Source of the DNA: Dehalococcoidia bacterium
Lineage (GTDB): Bacteria > Chloroflexota > Dehalococcoidia > UBA2979
Assembly: GCA_028279505.1 (NCBI GenBank)
Contig: JANQNP010000093.1
Coordinates: 1 to 64,000 of the forward strand
Direction: 5' to 3'
DNA: 64,000 nt
Shown: positions 46,304 through 55,835 of the stretch, piece by piece
Numbering within the stretch: position 1 is the first letter of the stretch
Layout: every line of letters begins with the position of its first letter
Notes under the pieces: generated by a model
The model's database searches: none
What the model was told of the DNA's origin: nothing
What the model saw: the letters and a program-made list of their open reading frames with translations, nothing else
Position numbers and translations under genes: made by a program

Positions 46304-49042
46304 ATGGCGAGGGAGCGGCGCGTGGTTCTGTCCCCGTTTGACGAGCAACAGGAGGCACAGGCCGGGGCTCGCGGTCCCTCGGTGCTCGAGCAGATCCGGG
46401 CGGCGGAGCGACGTGCCGAGCAGGAGCGGCAGCAGCGGATCGCGGCTGAGCTGGCGCGGTTCCGCGAGGCTGAACGTCAGCAGGCGCTCGAAGCGGCGCG
46501 CCGCGCGGAGGCCGCTCGCCGGGCGGAAGAGGCCCGAGCGGCGGAGATCGCGCGCCAGCTCGCGCGGTTCCGCGAGGAGCAGCGCCGGGTGGAACTCGAG
46601 CGTCGCGCCCGAGCGGAGGCAGAACGACGGGCCGAGATCGCTCGCGAGGTGGAGCGGTTCCGAGAGGCGCAGCGGCGGCAGCGTCTCGAACAGGAACGCC
46701 GCGCGGAAGAAGCGCGACGGGCCGAGGAGGCGCGTCAGGCGCAGATTCAGGCAGAGCGCGACCGATTCCGCGCGATCGAGCGCGAGCGCGAACTGGAGCA
46801 GCAGCGGGTTGAGGCACTTCGCCTGGAGGCGGAGCAGCGGGAGCGCCAGCGCCAGGCTGAGATCGATCGTCAACGGGAGCAGGATCGCCTACGGGCCAAG
46901 GAGCGCGAGCTGCAGCTCGAACGTGAGCGGGAGCAGATCCGCCAGCGTGAGCGACTAGAGCTCGAGGAGCCCTCGCGGCCGCCGATCAGCGAGGCACCGG
47001 CAGCGCGGCTGCTGGAGGACACGCCCGCGCGCCGCGCCGGGGCTGACGCGGCGCGTTCCTCGTTCCGCGCTGAGCGCGAGCTCAGTGATCGCAACGCCGC
47101 ATTTCGGCGCGCCTTCGAGGTCGTACCCGACGGTTCTCGGCAGCTGGCAACTATCGATGCCCTCGTCGAGGCATCGGAACAGATCAGCCACGGCGGGCTG
47201 AGCGACGCCGAGGAGCGGCTGTTCGCCGAGGGCCTGGCGCAGGACGAAGCGGCTGCAGCCGCGGGGCCAACCTCGGTCCTGCCGGAGCTGGCCGGGCGGA
47301 CGCCCGGCGAGGCGGCGGCGCTGATTCGCGAACGCGCGGATGTGATCGAACGTGGGCTGGAGGCGCACGACTCGTTCCTCGAAGAGCGGCGGCGTCACGC
47401 GGCGAACGATCCGATCCGGCGCCGACTCCTACGCGTGCCGGGTGGCGACGCGCTTATCACGACGCTGGAGCTCGCGGGTGAGGTGGCCGATGGCGCCCTC
47501 CGCGATGGTCGGACGACGCCTGGGCGGCCCCGCTCCGGGCGGCCGTTCGGCAGCGCTCCTTCGCCCCTCGGGCGCCGGCGCTTCGGCGGCGCCGATGACG
47601 ACGACACCCTCGCCGCGGAGCGTCCGCTGACCGCCCGAAACGCTGCGCGCCGTCGGGCGTTCGGGGTCCTCGAGGATGGCGATCGCACGCTGGCGGCCGT
47701 GGAACTGCTCGCGGCGAACGGCGACGGGCGCCCTCGGAGTTCGGCCGCGCTCAGTCCGGAAGACGAAGAGCGCCTGTTCGAGGCGGAGCTGGCCGTGCAG
47801 GAGGCGGCCTCGGTGGCCGGAGCGCCCTCGGTGCTGCGCGAGGTACAGGAGATGCTTGCCGAGGAGGACGCCGCCCAGCAGGAGGCGCTGATCCAAGAGA
47901 TCGCGGCGAAGATCCCAGGTGGGACGGAGTCGGTGGCGGATTTCCGCCGGGAGCGGCGGGAGCGCGAGGCGAATGCAACGCCGAGCGCGGCGTTCACGCT
48001 AAAGGAGCAGCAGTCTGAGTTTGTGCGACTGAAGAAGCTGCCGCGGAACCGAGAGGCAGACGACAACGACCTTTGGGCGCAGGCGGCCCAGAATCTGTCG
48101 CGCCGGCGGACGCGCGGACTCGAGCAGCTCGGCGGCCAGGTGGCGGTGGATGAGTTTGAGCCCGGCTCAACCTTCGTTCCCGTCGATCGAGCGATCGGGT
48201 TGGGAGATCTGTTTGGCGGTTTCCGCTCGTCGTCGGGTCGAGACGACCTGACGGTTCAGATCGGTGCGGTGGAGGACGAAGTCGACGTCAGCCCGTTCGC
48301 AGGTGTTCCGGAGCGCGACCTGCCACGCCAGCGTTTCTTCACGCTGGAGGACCAGCAGTCCGAGTTCGTCCGCTTGAAACAGATGCCGAGCAACTCCGAT
48401 GTCAACGACAACGTACTCTGGGCTCAGGCCGGACAGAATCTCGCGACGCCTCGAACGCGTGGTCTTGAAGGTCTTGGCGGGCAGGTCGCAGTAGATGAGT
48501 TCGAGCCCGGGACGACGTTCGTTCCCATTGACCGCGAGCCTCGTCTCGGCGATCTGTTCGGCGGGTTCCGCCCTGAATCGAGGCGGGACCTCGATGTCCA
48601 GATCGGTCCGTCTCAGGATGAGATCGATGCTGGTGCCCCTGCCGTCTTGCCCATTGAGGAGGCGATTCTCTTCAGGCGACTGCGCCCCCTCCATCCAGGA
48701 ATGGACCCCGACGACTTGATGCTCCGGGTTCGTCGACTGGCCCGAGCGTCACGCACCCGGGGGATCGAAGGGATGACGTTGGACGAGGCCATCGCGGAGT
48801 TCGACCCGACTGCTGAAGGTCGCTTCATCGAGGACAACGCGTTCGGCGCGGCGCTCAAGGAGGGGCTCTCCAAGCCCGCGGAGTGGGCTGCGAGCTGCTT
48901 GGCCGGAAAACTGGCCGAGGGAGCGGCCGTCGAGTACGCCGCGACGGGCCGGATTACACCTCCAACGCCGGCTGCCGTCGCCGGCGCTCTCGCGGAATGC
49001 GCCGCGGATCAAGTGGCAGCGGACATCGGTATTTTGCGGTGA
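46304..49042 (+). CDS. large coiled-coil protein with about 115-aa tandem repeats, virion-like candidate
   Basis: About 230-aa Arg/Glu/Ala coiled coil; repeats FTLKEQQSEFVRLKKLP..VQIGAVEDEVD and FTLEDQQSEFVRLKQMP..VQIGPSQDEID plus a degenerate third copy; no SD seen. Confidence 0.75.
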   Translation: MARERRVVLSPFDEQQEAQAGARGPSVLEQIRAAERRAEQERQQRIAAELARFREAERQQALEAARRAEAARRAEEARAAEIARQLARFREEQRRVELERRARAEAERRAEIAREVERFREAQRRQRLEQERRAEEARRAEEARQAQIQAERDRFRAIERERELEQQRVEALRLEAEQRERQRQAEIDRQREQDRLRAKERELQLEREREQIRQRERLELEEPSRPPISEAPAARLLEDTPARRAGADAARSSFRAERELSDRNAAFRRAFEVVPDGSRQLATIDALVEASEQISHGGLSDAEERLFAEGLAQDEAAAAAGPTSVLPELAGRTPGEAAALIRERADVIERGLEAHDSFLEERRRHAANDPIRRRLLRVPGGDALITTLELAGEVADGALRDGRTTPGRPRSGRPFGSAPSPLGRRRFGGADDDDTLAAERPLTARNAARRRAFGVLEDGDRTLAAVELLAANGDGRPRSSAALSPEDEERLFEAELAVQEAASVAGAPSVLREVQEMLAEEDAAQQEALIQEIAAKIPGGTESVADFRRERREREANATPSAAFTLKEQQSEFVRLKKLPRNREADDNDLWAQAAQNLSRRRTRGLEQLGGQVAVDEFEPGSTFVPVDRAIGLGDLFGGFRSSSGRDDLTVQIGAVEDEVDVSPFAGVPERDLPRQRFFTLEDQQSEFVRLKQMPSNSDVNDNVLWAQAGQNLATPRTRGLEGLGGQVAVDEFEPGTTFVPIDREPRLGDLFGGFRPESRRDLDVQIGPSQDEIDAGAPAVLPIEEAILFRRLRPLHPGMDPDDLMLRVRRLARASRTRGIEGMTLDEAIAEFDPTAEGRFIEDNAFGAALKEGLSKPAEWAASCLAGKLAEGAAVEYAATGRITPPTPAAVAGALAECAADQVAADIGILR
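47993..48640 (+). repeat. two tandem coding repeats (345-nt period, 115 aa)
   Basis: Copy 1 begins 47993 and copy 2 begins 48338, both in frame with 46304; shared AQxxQNL..RTRGLExLGGQVAVDEFEPGxTFVPxDR..LGDLFGGFR. Confidence 0.85.
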
Positions 49043-49044
49043 GC

Positions 49045-49515
49045 TTAGTCCTCGACCTCGGTCGGATCGTTGGATGGTAGAGAAAGTGCCCGCACCCCGC
49101 GCGCGGCCGCGAATGGGAGAGCGCTTAGGAACGTAATCGAGGGGACGACCTTCGTAATCGCTGCTTCCAGGCCGCCGAGCAGGAGCTGAACAAGGGCTGC
49201 GAAGACGCCGCCGTAGAGAACCTCGTTTTCGGATCTTTCCGGCTGTTCGAGCCACGGTTGATACATGAATGCGATGCCCCAGACCCAGAGAGGGGCCAAG
49301 AAGGTCGCTCCGGCAACGCCGAGCGTCATGAAGACCACCGACGCGGACAACGGACGGTCGGTCAGGAGGATGGTCGGTGTCTGGATCAGGAGAACCCAGA
49401 TGCTTGTCGCTAGGGCGCTTACCAGCGCAGCTTGACGCCAGCCCTCGAGCGATGAGAACCATACCCGAAGCGCGGGTGCCACTGCGCTAATGGTCGAGCG
49501 GCCTCGTGGTGGCAT
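49045..49515 (-). CDS. hypothetical membrane protein
   Basis: 156 aa with hydrophobic segments; no recognised family. Confidence 0.45.
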   Translation of the reverse strand: MPPRGRSTISAVAPALRVWFSSLEGWRQAALVSALATSIWVLLIQTPTILLTDRPLSASVVFMTLGVAGATFLAPLWVWGIAFMYQPWLEQPERSENEVLYGGVFAALVQLLLGGLEAAITKVVPSITFLSALPFAAARGVRALSLPSNDPTEVED

Positions 49516-49915
49516 GTCCCAACTCTAACGAGGCGCAGTGCGGCATGCCGGCGTGCGTTCTAGGTCCCAAGGACGGCGAGCGGATGCTGGCGGCAGTGGA
49601 GCTGCTACGGATCCTTTGGAGTCCGCAGGCACCATTCCGGGGACGGAGAAGTGTCCGACGCGCCAGCTGACTCTCGCGCTCGGGACGTCGTGCGGCTGCT
49701 GGATCACCGAGGCCAACGGGCCCAAATCAACGCTACGGAACCGGGACTTTCATAGGAGTGTTCCGAGCGCGACCGAGCTTGCGACCCCCGGTGCTCGGTC
49801 TTCGCATGTTCTCTCCGATGTGTGTCGCGTCGACGTTGATCTGTGCGGCTTCGCCAGCAGAAGTCGCCAGACCTCGCCCGACGATGGCGAAGCAGTATCA
49901 GAAGCCCGCAGTTCG

Positions 49916-50398
49916 CTACTCGGTGGACGCTGCGGCCTCTGCGTCTGCGGCAGTATCGCCGAGGAGGTAGCGGGGGCCGGTGCCGAGGGCCCGCGCGGCG
50001 TCGTTGGGGTTGAAGAGTGGGCAGTTCTTGAGGGAGAGGCAACCGCAGCCGATGCAGCCGTCGAGGTCGTCGCGGAGGCGCTCGAGGGAGGCGATACGTG
50101 CTTCGAGGTCGGTGCGCCAGCGCGCGGAGATGCGGCGCCAGTCGGCGTGGGTGGGGGCGCGGTCGCCGGGGAGGCGGTCGAGCGCGGCGCTGATCTCGTC
50201 GAGGGAGAGGCCGACGGCCTGGGCGGCACGGATGACCGAGACGATGCGGAGCGCGTCGCGCGGGAAGAGCCGGTGGTTGCCGGGCGTGCGTTGGGCCTCG
50301 ATCAGTCCACGTTTCTCGTAGAAGCGGATCGCCGAGCGGGCGACGCCGCTGCGATCGGCGAGTTCGCCGACGGTGAGGTGGGGGTTCGGATTCGACAT
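49916..50398 (-). CDS. soxR: redox-sensitive transcriptional activator SoxR (MerR family, 2Fe-2S)
   Basis: LTVGELADRSGVARSAIRFYEKRGLIEAQRTPGNHRLFPRDALRIVSVI; C-terminal CIGCGCLSLKNCPLFNP cluster motif. Confidence 0.94.
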   Translation of the reverse strand: MSNPNPHLTVGELADRSGVARSAIRFYEKRGLIEAQRTPGNHRLFPRDALRIVSVIRAAQAVGLSLDEISAALDRLPGDRAPTHADWRRISARWRTDLEARIASLERLRDDLDGCIGCGCLSLKNCPLFNPNDAARALGTGPRYLLGDTAADAEAAASTE

Positions 50399-50441
50399 CG
50401 GACTTCCGTTCGAGGCAGTTCGTGGGGTCCCTAGCGAGCGC

Positions 50442-50472
50442 TTGACTTCAACTTAAGTTGAAATTCTACGGT
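50442..50472 (+). promoter_or_regulatory. SoxR-type promoter: TTGACT-N19-TACGGT overlapping palindrome TTCAACTTAAGTTGAA
   Basis: 16-bp perfect palindrome at 50447-50462 inside a 19-bp spacer, hallmark of MerR-family targets, between divergent soxR and transketolase. Confidence 0.8.
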
Positions 50473-50479
50473 TGTCAGC

Positions 50480-51193
50480 ATGACGAACTCAACTTCCGTT
50501 GCGCGAGACATGACCGCGCTCGACCGATACGAGAATCTGGCCGGGCTGATGAGCCTGATGACGGGTGACGAGAAGCACTCGTTCGCCGCGACGTCGACCT
50601 TGGACGTGTTGTGGGTCCTCTATGACCGCGTGTTGCGCGTGACGCCGGAGGCGGTCGACCTGCCGGAGCGCGATCGGTTCCTGCTGTCGAAGGGGCACGG
50701 GCCGATGGCGTACTACGCGGTACTGGCCGCGAAGGGGTTCGTGGCGCCGTCGGTTCTCGAGACGTTCGGACAGTACGACTCGCCGCTGGGCATGCACCCG
50801 GACCGGAACCTGGTGCCCGGCGTGGAGATTGCGAGCGGGTCGCTGGGGCATGGATTGCCGCTGGGGGTGGGACTGGCGATGGGCCTACGTGCTCGCAGGC
50901 TTGGGGAGCCGCGGGTGTTCTGCCTCGTTGGTGACGCGGAGTCTGATGAGGGGAGCAACCAGGAGGCGATCGTTCTCGCAGGGCGGGAGTCGCTTGAGGC
51001 GGTGACGGCGATCGTGGTGGACAACCAGTCCTCGAGTCGCGGCTGGCCGGGCGGACTCGCTGCTCGGTTCGAGGTGGAGGGCTGGTCGGCGGTGACGGTG
51101 GACGGGCGCGACCACGAGGAGATCGAGTCCGCGCTGACGTTAGAGCATGCAGGGCGGCCGCACGCGGTCGTTGCGCGCGTGGAACCGAAGTGA
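50480..51193 (+). CDS. transketolase, N-terminal (thiamine diphosphate) subunit
   Basis: FLLSKGHGPMAYYAVLAAKGF, GSLGHGLPLGVGLAMGLR, CLVGDAESDEGSNQEA. Confidence 0.9.
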   Translation: MTNSTSVARDMTALDRYENLAGLMSLMTGDEKHSFAATSTLDVLWVLYDRVLRVTPEAVDLPERDRFLLSKGHGPMAYYAVLAAKGFVAPSVLETFGQYDSPLGMHPDRNLVPGVEIASGSLGHGLPLGVGLAMGLRARRLGEPRVFCLVGDAESDEGSNQEAIVLAGRESLEAVTAIVVDNQSSSRGWPGGLAARFEVEGWSAVTVDGRDHEEIESALTLEHAGRPHAVVARVEPK

Positions 51194-51197
51194 GGAC

Positions 51198-52130
51198 ATG
51201 GCGATGGCGGTAGCGACTGAGACGATGCGCGACCGGTTTTACCGGGTGACCTCGGAGTTGCTCGATACCGACGAGCGAGTAGCCGTCGTGCTCGCTGACA
51301 TCGGGGTCGCGCAGCTCCGTGAACTGGGCGCATTCGACCGGCATCCGGAGCGGGCGATCAACGTGGGGATCCGCGAGTCGCTGATGGTGAGCGTGAGCGC
51401 GGGAATGGCGCTGGCGGGGATGCGGCCGATCGCGCACTCATACGCCCCGTTTCTCGTCGAGCGGCCGTTCGAGCAGTTGAAGCTCGACTTCTCGCACCAG
51501 GGGCTTGGCGGGGTGCTGGCGAGTGTCGGGGCCTCGTACGACTGGGCGTCCGGCGGGCGAACGCATCATGCGCCCGGCGACGTGGCGGCGGTGGCGACGC
51601 TTCCGGGTTGGACGATCCTGGTGCCGGGGCATCCCGACGAGGCCGAGAGTGGCCTCCGCGGCGCCATCGACGACGGTCGGCGTGCGTACTTGCGGCTCGC
51701 CGAACAGACGAATAGCGGGCCGGTCGCCGGGGCGACCGAGGGCATCGTCGAAGTTCGGCGCGGCTCCGCGAGTGCTCCGATGGTGCTGGCGGTCGGGCCG
51801 ATGCTGGATCGCGTGCTCGAGGCAGCGAGTGATGATGACGTGGCGGTGCTGTATACCGCGCGTCCTCGACCGTTTGATGCCGCCTCGTTCCGCGCGTTGG
51901 TTCGGGGGACCGAGGTGGTTCTCGTAGAGCCCTACCTCGAAGGGACGTCGAGCGCGCAGGTGGTGGCAGCGACCGCCGATCGCCCGACGCGAGTGTTGGC
52001 GATCGGTGTGCCGCATGGCGAACACCGGCACTACGGGACATACGAAGAGCACGACCGGGCGTTTGGCCTCGATGCGTCGGGGATCCGGGAGCGAGTGCGA
52101 GCGTTCGTCAGCACGACGGCGGTTGCGTAG
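51198..52130 (+). CDS. transketolase, C-terminal subunit
   Basis: VVLADIGVAQLRELGAFDRHPERAINVGIRESLMVSVSAGMALAGMRPIAHSYAPFLVERPFEQLKLD. Confidence 0.88.
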   Translation: MAMAVATETMRDRFYRVTSELLDTDERVAVVLADIGVAQLRELGAFDRHPERAINVGIRESLMVSVSAGMALAGMRPIAHSYAPFLVERPFEQLKLDFSHQGLGGVLASVGASYDWASGGRTHHAPGDVAAVATLPGWTILVPGHPDEAESGLRGAIDDGRRAYLRLAEQTNSGPVAGATEGIVEVRRGSASAPMVLAVGPMLDRVLEAASDDDVAVLYTARPRPFDAASFRALVRGTEVVLVEPYLEGTSSAQVVAATADRPTRVLAIGVPHGEHRHYGTYEEHDRAFGLDASGIRERVRAFVSTTAVA

Positions 52131-52193
52131 CGCGGGGCTTCCGTCGGGGAGGCCTCGGAGGTTGGTCCGGCCTCGGGAGTTCGACCGCTGCGA

Positions 52194-52871
52194 CTAGCCG
52201 TCGCGCTGGCGAGCGCGGCTCTCGGTCACGAGTCGGGCGGCGTCGGAGCGGTTGCGGACGTCGATCTTGGAGTAGATGCCCGAGACGTAGTTCTTCACCG
52301 TCTTCGCGCTGAGCGTCAGTTTGTCAGCGATCTGCTGGTTGGTCATTCCATCCGCGACGAGGCTGAGGATTCGGCTTTCTTGCGGCGTCAGCGCTGAGAG
52401 TTGTTCGCTGGCCGGGTTGCTCGGCGCGTTCGCGGTGAACGTCGCGACCAGCTCGGAGACACGGCTCGGTTCGAGGAGCGACTCGCCATGGCCGACCGCG
52501 ATCACGGCTTCCTGAGTCCTGCCGGCGTCGAGCGTTTTGAGCAGGAATCCGGCGGCGCCCGCGAGAACAGCGGAGAGCAAGGCCTCGCGGTCTGCATGTG
52601 AGGTGAGGATGAGGACGCCCGTCTCCGGGCGCTCGCTGCGGATCTCCCGACAGGCCTCGACGCCGTCTCCGTCCGGAAGGCGGAGGTCCATCACGATCGT
52701 GTCCGGCTGAAGCTCGCGAGCCTGGGTGACCGCCTCGGCAACGGTGGCGGCCTCGCCGACGACTGTTAGTTCCGAGCGCTCCTCGAGGATGGAGCGCAGC
52801 CCCTGGCGGACGATCTCGTGATCGTCGACCAGGAGTACTCGGACTGGTGGACTGGTATCGGAACCGCTCAT
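52194..52871 (-). CDS. NarL/LuxR-type response regulator
   Basis: VRVLLVDDHEIVRQGLRSILEE, IVMDLRLPDGDGVEACREI, LTPQESRILSLVADGMTNQQIADKLTLSAKTVKNYVSGIYSKIDV. Confidence 0.93.
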   Translation of the reverse strand: MSGSDTSPPVRVLLVDDHEIVRQGLRSILEERSELTVVGEAATVAEAVTQARELQPDTIVMDLRLPDGDGVEACREIRSERPETGVLILTSHADREALLSAVLAGAAGFLLKTLDAGRTQEAVIAVGHGESLLEPSRVSELVATFTANAPSNPASEQLSALTPQESRILSLVADGMTNQQIADKLTLSAKTVKNYVSGIYSKIDVRNRSDAARLVTESRARQRDG

Positions 52872-54391
52872 CGGCTGCTCCCACGGTCTGCGGTCTGGCG
52901 TTCGGGTGCCTCCGACGCTTGTTGCCCGTTCTCACTGCCGGCGTCTTCCCAATCATCCAGACCATTCGTTGATCGGGTCACGGGGTAACGCGGCAGCTGT
53001 GCTTCGATTCGACTCCCTTTCCCCGAGGTGGAGTCGATAGTGACCGCACCACCGAGGTCGGACGCCCGTCGATCGAGGCCGCGCAGGCCGAAATTATTGG
53101 GATGTTCAGCGTTGGTATCGAAGCCAATACCATCGTCGCGGACGACGAGCCGCATCGAACCGCCGTCGCTCGTTTCGTCCAGCGTGAGCCAAGCGTTCTC
53201 GGCGTTCGCATGGCGCCAGACGTTCGAGATCATCTCTTTCGCCAACAGGTAGAGCTGGCGGCCTTCCTCGGGTCGGAGTGAGGGGAGTTCGATCTCCGCC
53301 GTCCATTGCGGGCGGCCTGGCCCTGACGCGAGCAGTGTCTCGATGCGGACGCGGAGCACCTCGTCGGCGACGGTTGCGCCGGTTCCGGTGCTCAGCCGCT
53401 CCATGTAGGCCCGGAGGTCCGCGATCACTGCGTTGAGGTCGGCGGTCGCGCGATCGAGCGCCGCCTCCTTGGTCACATCGGGGTTGTTCCGGGCGGCATG
53501 GAACGCGAGCCCGACGGCGTAGGTCGACTGAATGATGTCGTCGTGGAGGTCGTGGGCGATCCGCTCGCGCTCGAGCTGCTTTTCGATGTCAGCGACGACT
53601 CGCCGCTGTTCCTCTTCCGCTTCGCGGCGCTCTGTGACGTTGCGTGAGATGCCTTCGACCGCGACGAGCGTCGTGCCATTGCGGATGGGGACGAGCTTGT
53701 GTTCACACCACCGCAGCTCTCCGTCCGGCCAGTACTCCCGGAGGGTGATGATCCGCTCCTCACCGGAGGCGATCGCGTCGTGCCAGAGGTCTCGGTCACC
53801 TGGATGGATCAGGCCAGGGAAGAGCTCCGGATCGGCGTAGAATTCTTCTGGCGTACGGCCGAGGGCCGTGGTCACCGACGGGCTGATGTACTCGAAACAC
53901 GGTGGTGTTTCTGTCATGTCGAGTCGGAAGATCAGGTCCTGCGCGTGCTCAGCGAGCAGGCGGTAGCGCTCTTCGCTCAAGCGAAGCGTGTCCTCGATTC
54001 GTCTTCGCTCGGTGACGTCGCGGATCACAGCCGTTGTCAGAGTCGATCCGTCGATGACGCTTGGACTGAGGCTGATCTCCACCGGGAACTCCGTACCGTC
54101 CTGGCGTAGACCCCAGAGGTCGAACTTGCTCCCCATTGGGCGGGTTTCCGGTTGGCTGGCGTATACATCACGATGGCTAACGTGCATCGAGCGGAACCGC
54201 TCCGGCATCAGCAGTTCGACGCGATGGCCGATTAGCTCTTCGCGGTCGTGACCGAAGAGCTCCTCGATCTGCGCGTTTGCGAGCACGATGCTGCCGCGTT
54301 TGTCGACGAGCAGGATCCCGTCGGGGGCGGCCTCGAGGAGTGCCTTGAATACGGAGTCGCTGAGCGGGCCGCGGGTGGGCTGGGGTGCCAC
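52868..54391 (-). CDS. PAS-domain sensor histidine kinase (HisKA_3)
   Basis: Two PAS domains, RERIAHDLHDDIIQSTYAVGLAFHAAR, LAKEMISNVWRHANA, DDGIGFD; likely GTG start 54391 (ORF extends to 54514). Confidence 0.9.
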   Translation of the reverse strand: MAPQPTRGPLSDSVFKALLEAAPDGILLVDKRGSIVLANAQIEELFGHDREELIGHRVELLMPERFRSMHVSHRDVYASQPETRPMGSKFDLWGLRQDGTEFPVEISLSPSVIDGSTLTTAVIRDVTERRRIEDTLRLSEERYRLLAEHAQDLIFRLDMTETPPCFEYISPSVTTALGRTPEEFYADPELFPGLIHPGDRDLWHDAIASGEERIITLREYWPDGELRWCEHKLVPIRNGTTLVAVEGISRNVTERREAEEEQRRVVADIEKQLERERIAHDLHDDIIQSTYAVGLAFHAARNNPDVTKEAALDRATADLNAVIADLRAYMERLSTGTGATVADEVLRVRIETLLASGPGRPQWTAEIELPSLRPEEGRQLYLLAKEMISNVWRHANAENAWLTLDETSDGGSMRLVVRDDGIGFDTNAEHPNNFGLRGLDRRASDLGGAVTIDSTSGKGSRIEAQLPRYPVTRSTNGLDDWEDAGSENGQQASEAPERQTADRGSSR

Positions 54392-54613
54392 TGGGGAGCC
54401 TTCCGCCGACGTCGATCGAGGTGATCGATCTCGCGGGGGCGCCACGATCGTTCGCCTCACCGATCGTCGAGCGCGGCCCGCGGCGGCTGTTGGGATTATC
54501 GCCCCGCGTGTCAAGCGAGAGCGATCGACTCGACTTCGCTACGTGCGGGTGGGGGCCGAGCCACGCGTGGCCGTCGGTACATCGACTGCCACGCGCCGGT
54601 TTGAGCGAGGTCT

Positions 54614-55201
54614 CTAGCCCTCGGATCGGACCAGTGGCTCGCCGAGGGTCTCCATCAAGCGGTTGGCCCAGCAGAAGACCGATGCCGCGAGCGTCAGGTC
54701 GATGATTTCGAGGTCCGTGAGACCGACCTCGCGCAGGGCGTTGACATGCGTCTTGTTCACTTGCGGCGGAGTCGCGGCGAGGGCGACTGAATAGTCGAAC
54801 AGCGCCTGTTCGCGCGGAGGGAGAACGGCGCTGGATTCGTCCTCGAAGATGTTCTCGATGACCTCGGCCTGGTCGGTCAGCTCGATGTATCGCTTCGAGT
54901 GGACCGCAGTGCAGAAGATGCAGCGATTCTCCTCGGATGCGCCGACGGCGCCGAGCTCGCGATCGGCGCGGCGGAGGCCACCTTCGCTACCGGACATGAT
55001 CTCGTTGAACAGCGGGTTGCGGTGGATCAGCGTCTCGGGGTCATGCGCGAGCACGAGGACGTAGTCCGAGATCGGCCCGTTCGACGGCGTGACCTCGAGC
55101 GACTTCTGTTGCAGTGGAGTTGCGGCGTCCTGTGAGATTGGGCGGACGTGGGGGCTCCAGCGCGGGATGTCGGTGGTGAATTCTTGGACGACCTCGGCCA
55201 T
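54614..55201 (-). CDS. carboxymuconolactone decarboxylase/AhpD-like protein
   Basis: ETLIHRNPLFNEIMSGSEGGLRRADRELGAVGASEENRCIFCTAVHSKRYIEL (CxxC..H). Confidence 0.83.
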   Translation of the reverse strand: MAEVVQEFTTDIPRWSPHVRPISQDAATPLQQKSLEVTPSNGPISDYVLVLAHDPETLIHRNPLFNEIMSGSEGGLRRADRELGAVGASEENRCIFCTAVHSKRYIELTDQAEVIENIFEDESSAVLPPREQALFDYSVALAATPPQVNKTHVNALREVGLTDLEIIDLTLAASVFCWANRLMETLGEPLVRSEG

Positions 55202-55213
55202 CGATTGGTCCTC

Positions 55214-55717
55214 CTATTGCTCGTTGATCAGCCGGAGGCCGGCCACGAGTCTGGCCTGGTACACCACGAAGCCGACGAGCTGCGTGAGTCGGACGATGTC
55301 GGGATCCTCAACGCCGGCCGCCCTCAGCGCCTCAATCGTGGCCTTGTTGGAGTCTTGTGGCGCGATCGCCAGTAGATCGGCGTGAGCGACCACCGCGGTG
55401 AGCCATCGGTCGCCCTCGGCTGGTGGCATGTAGGTAGGGTCGGCGACGGAGACGATGCTCTGGCTGGCCTCATCGGCGGCGTCGAGGAGCGCGTGATAGT
55501 GATCGATCAACGCCTCGTCAGCGTTGATGGTGGCAACGCGGGTAGCGAGTGCTGCGCGCAGCGGGAGCGAGAGTCCACCAGGGTCGGTCGGTGCGAGCAG
55601 GGCGTCGTGCGAGTTCTGGCTGAGTTCAAGTACGCGCTCGCGCTCAGCGAGGACAGTCGCGGCTGGGGAACCCGCCTGTACGCCGGCGGTACGTGGAATG
55701 ACTGAGTCGAGCGGCAC
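55214..55717 (-). CDS. CMD/AhpD-superfamily protein lacking the CxxC
   Basis: Adjacent to the CMD gene; all-helical VGFVVYQARLVAGLRLI C-terminus; no CxxC visible. Confidence 0.65.
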   Translation of the reverse strand: MPLDSVIPRTAGVQAGSPAATVLAERERVLELSQNSHDALLAPTDPGGLSLPLRAALATRVATINADEALIDHYHALLDAADEASQSIVSVADPTYMPPAEGDRWLTAVVAHADLLAIAPQDSNKATIEALRAAGVEDPDIVRLTQLVGFVVYQARLVAGLRLINEQ

Positions 55718-55835
55718 CGGTGGCTCCCTGGATGGGCGTGCTGGTGAGAGCGCAGCGTAGCGCAGGTGAGGACTGGCTCGGAGCTGAGTCTGTAGGCCGG
55801 GCGGTGGCTACCCTCGAGCGCATGCCGGGGAGACG

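Noticed and set aside
1291-48066. Many long antisense or shifted ORFs in the track (for example 1291-1938, 3963-5246, 4831-5880, 42845-44119, 45803-46873)
   Set aside because: They lie opposite or out of frame with well-supported genes and show Arg/Pro/Ser/Ala-rich shadow composition typical of high-GC DNA.
54614-55717. Second selenoprotein candidate in the AhpD-like pair
   Set aside because: The first protein carries ordinary CxxC codons and the second has no in-frame TGA within its conserved region.
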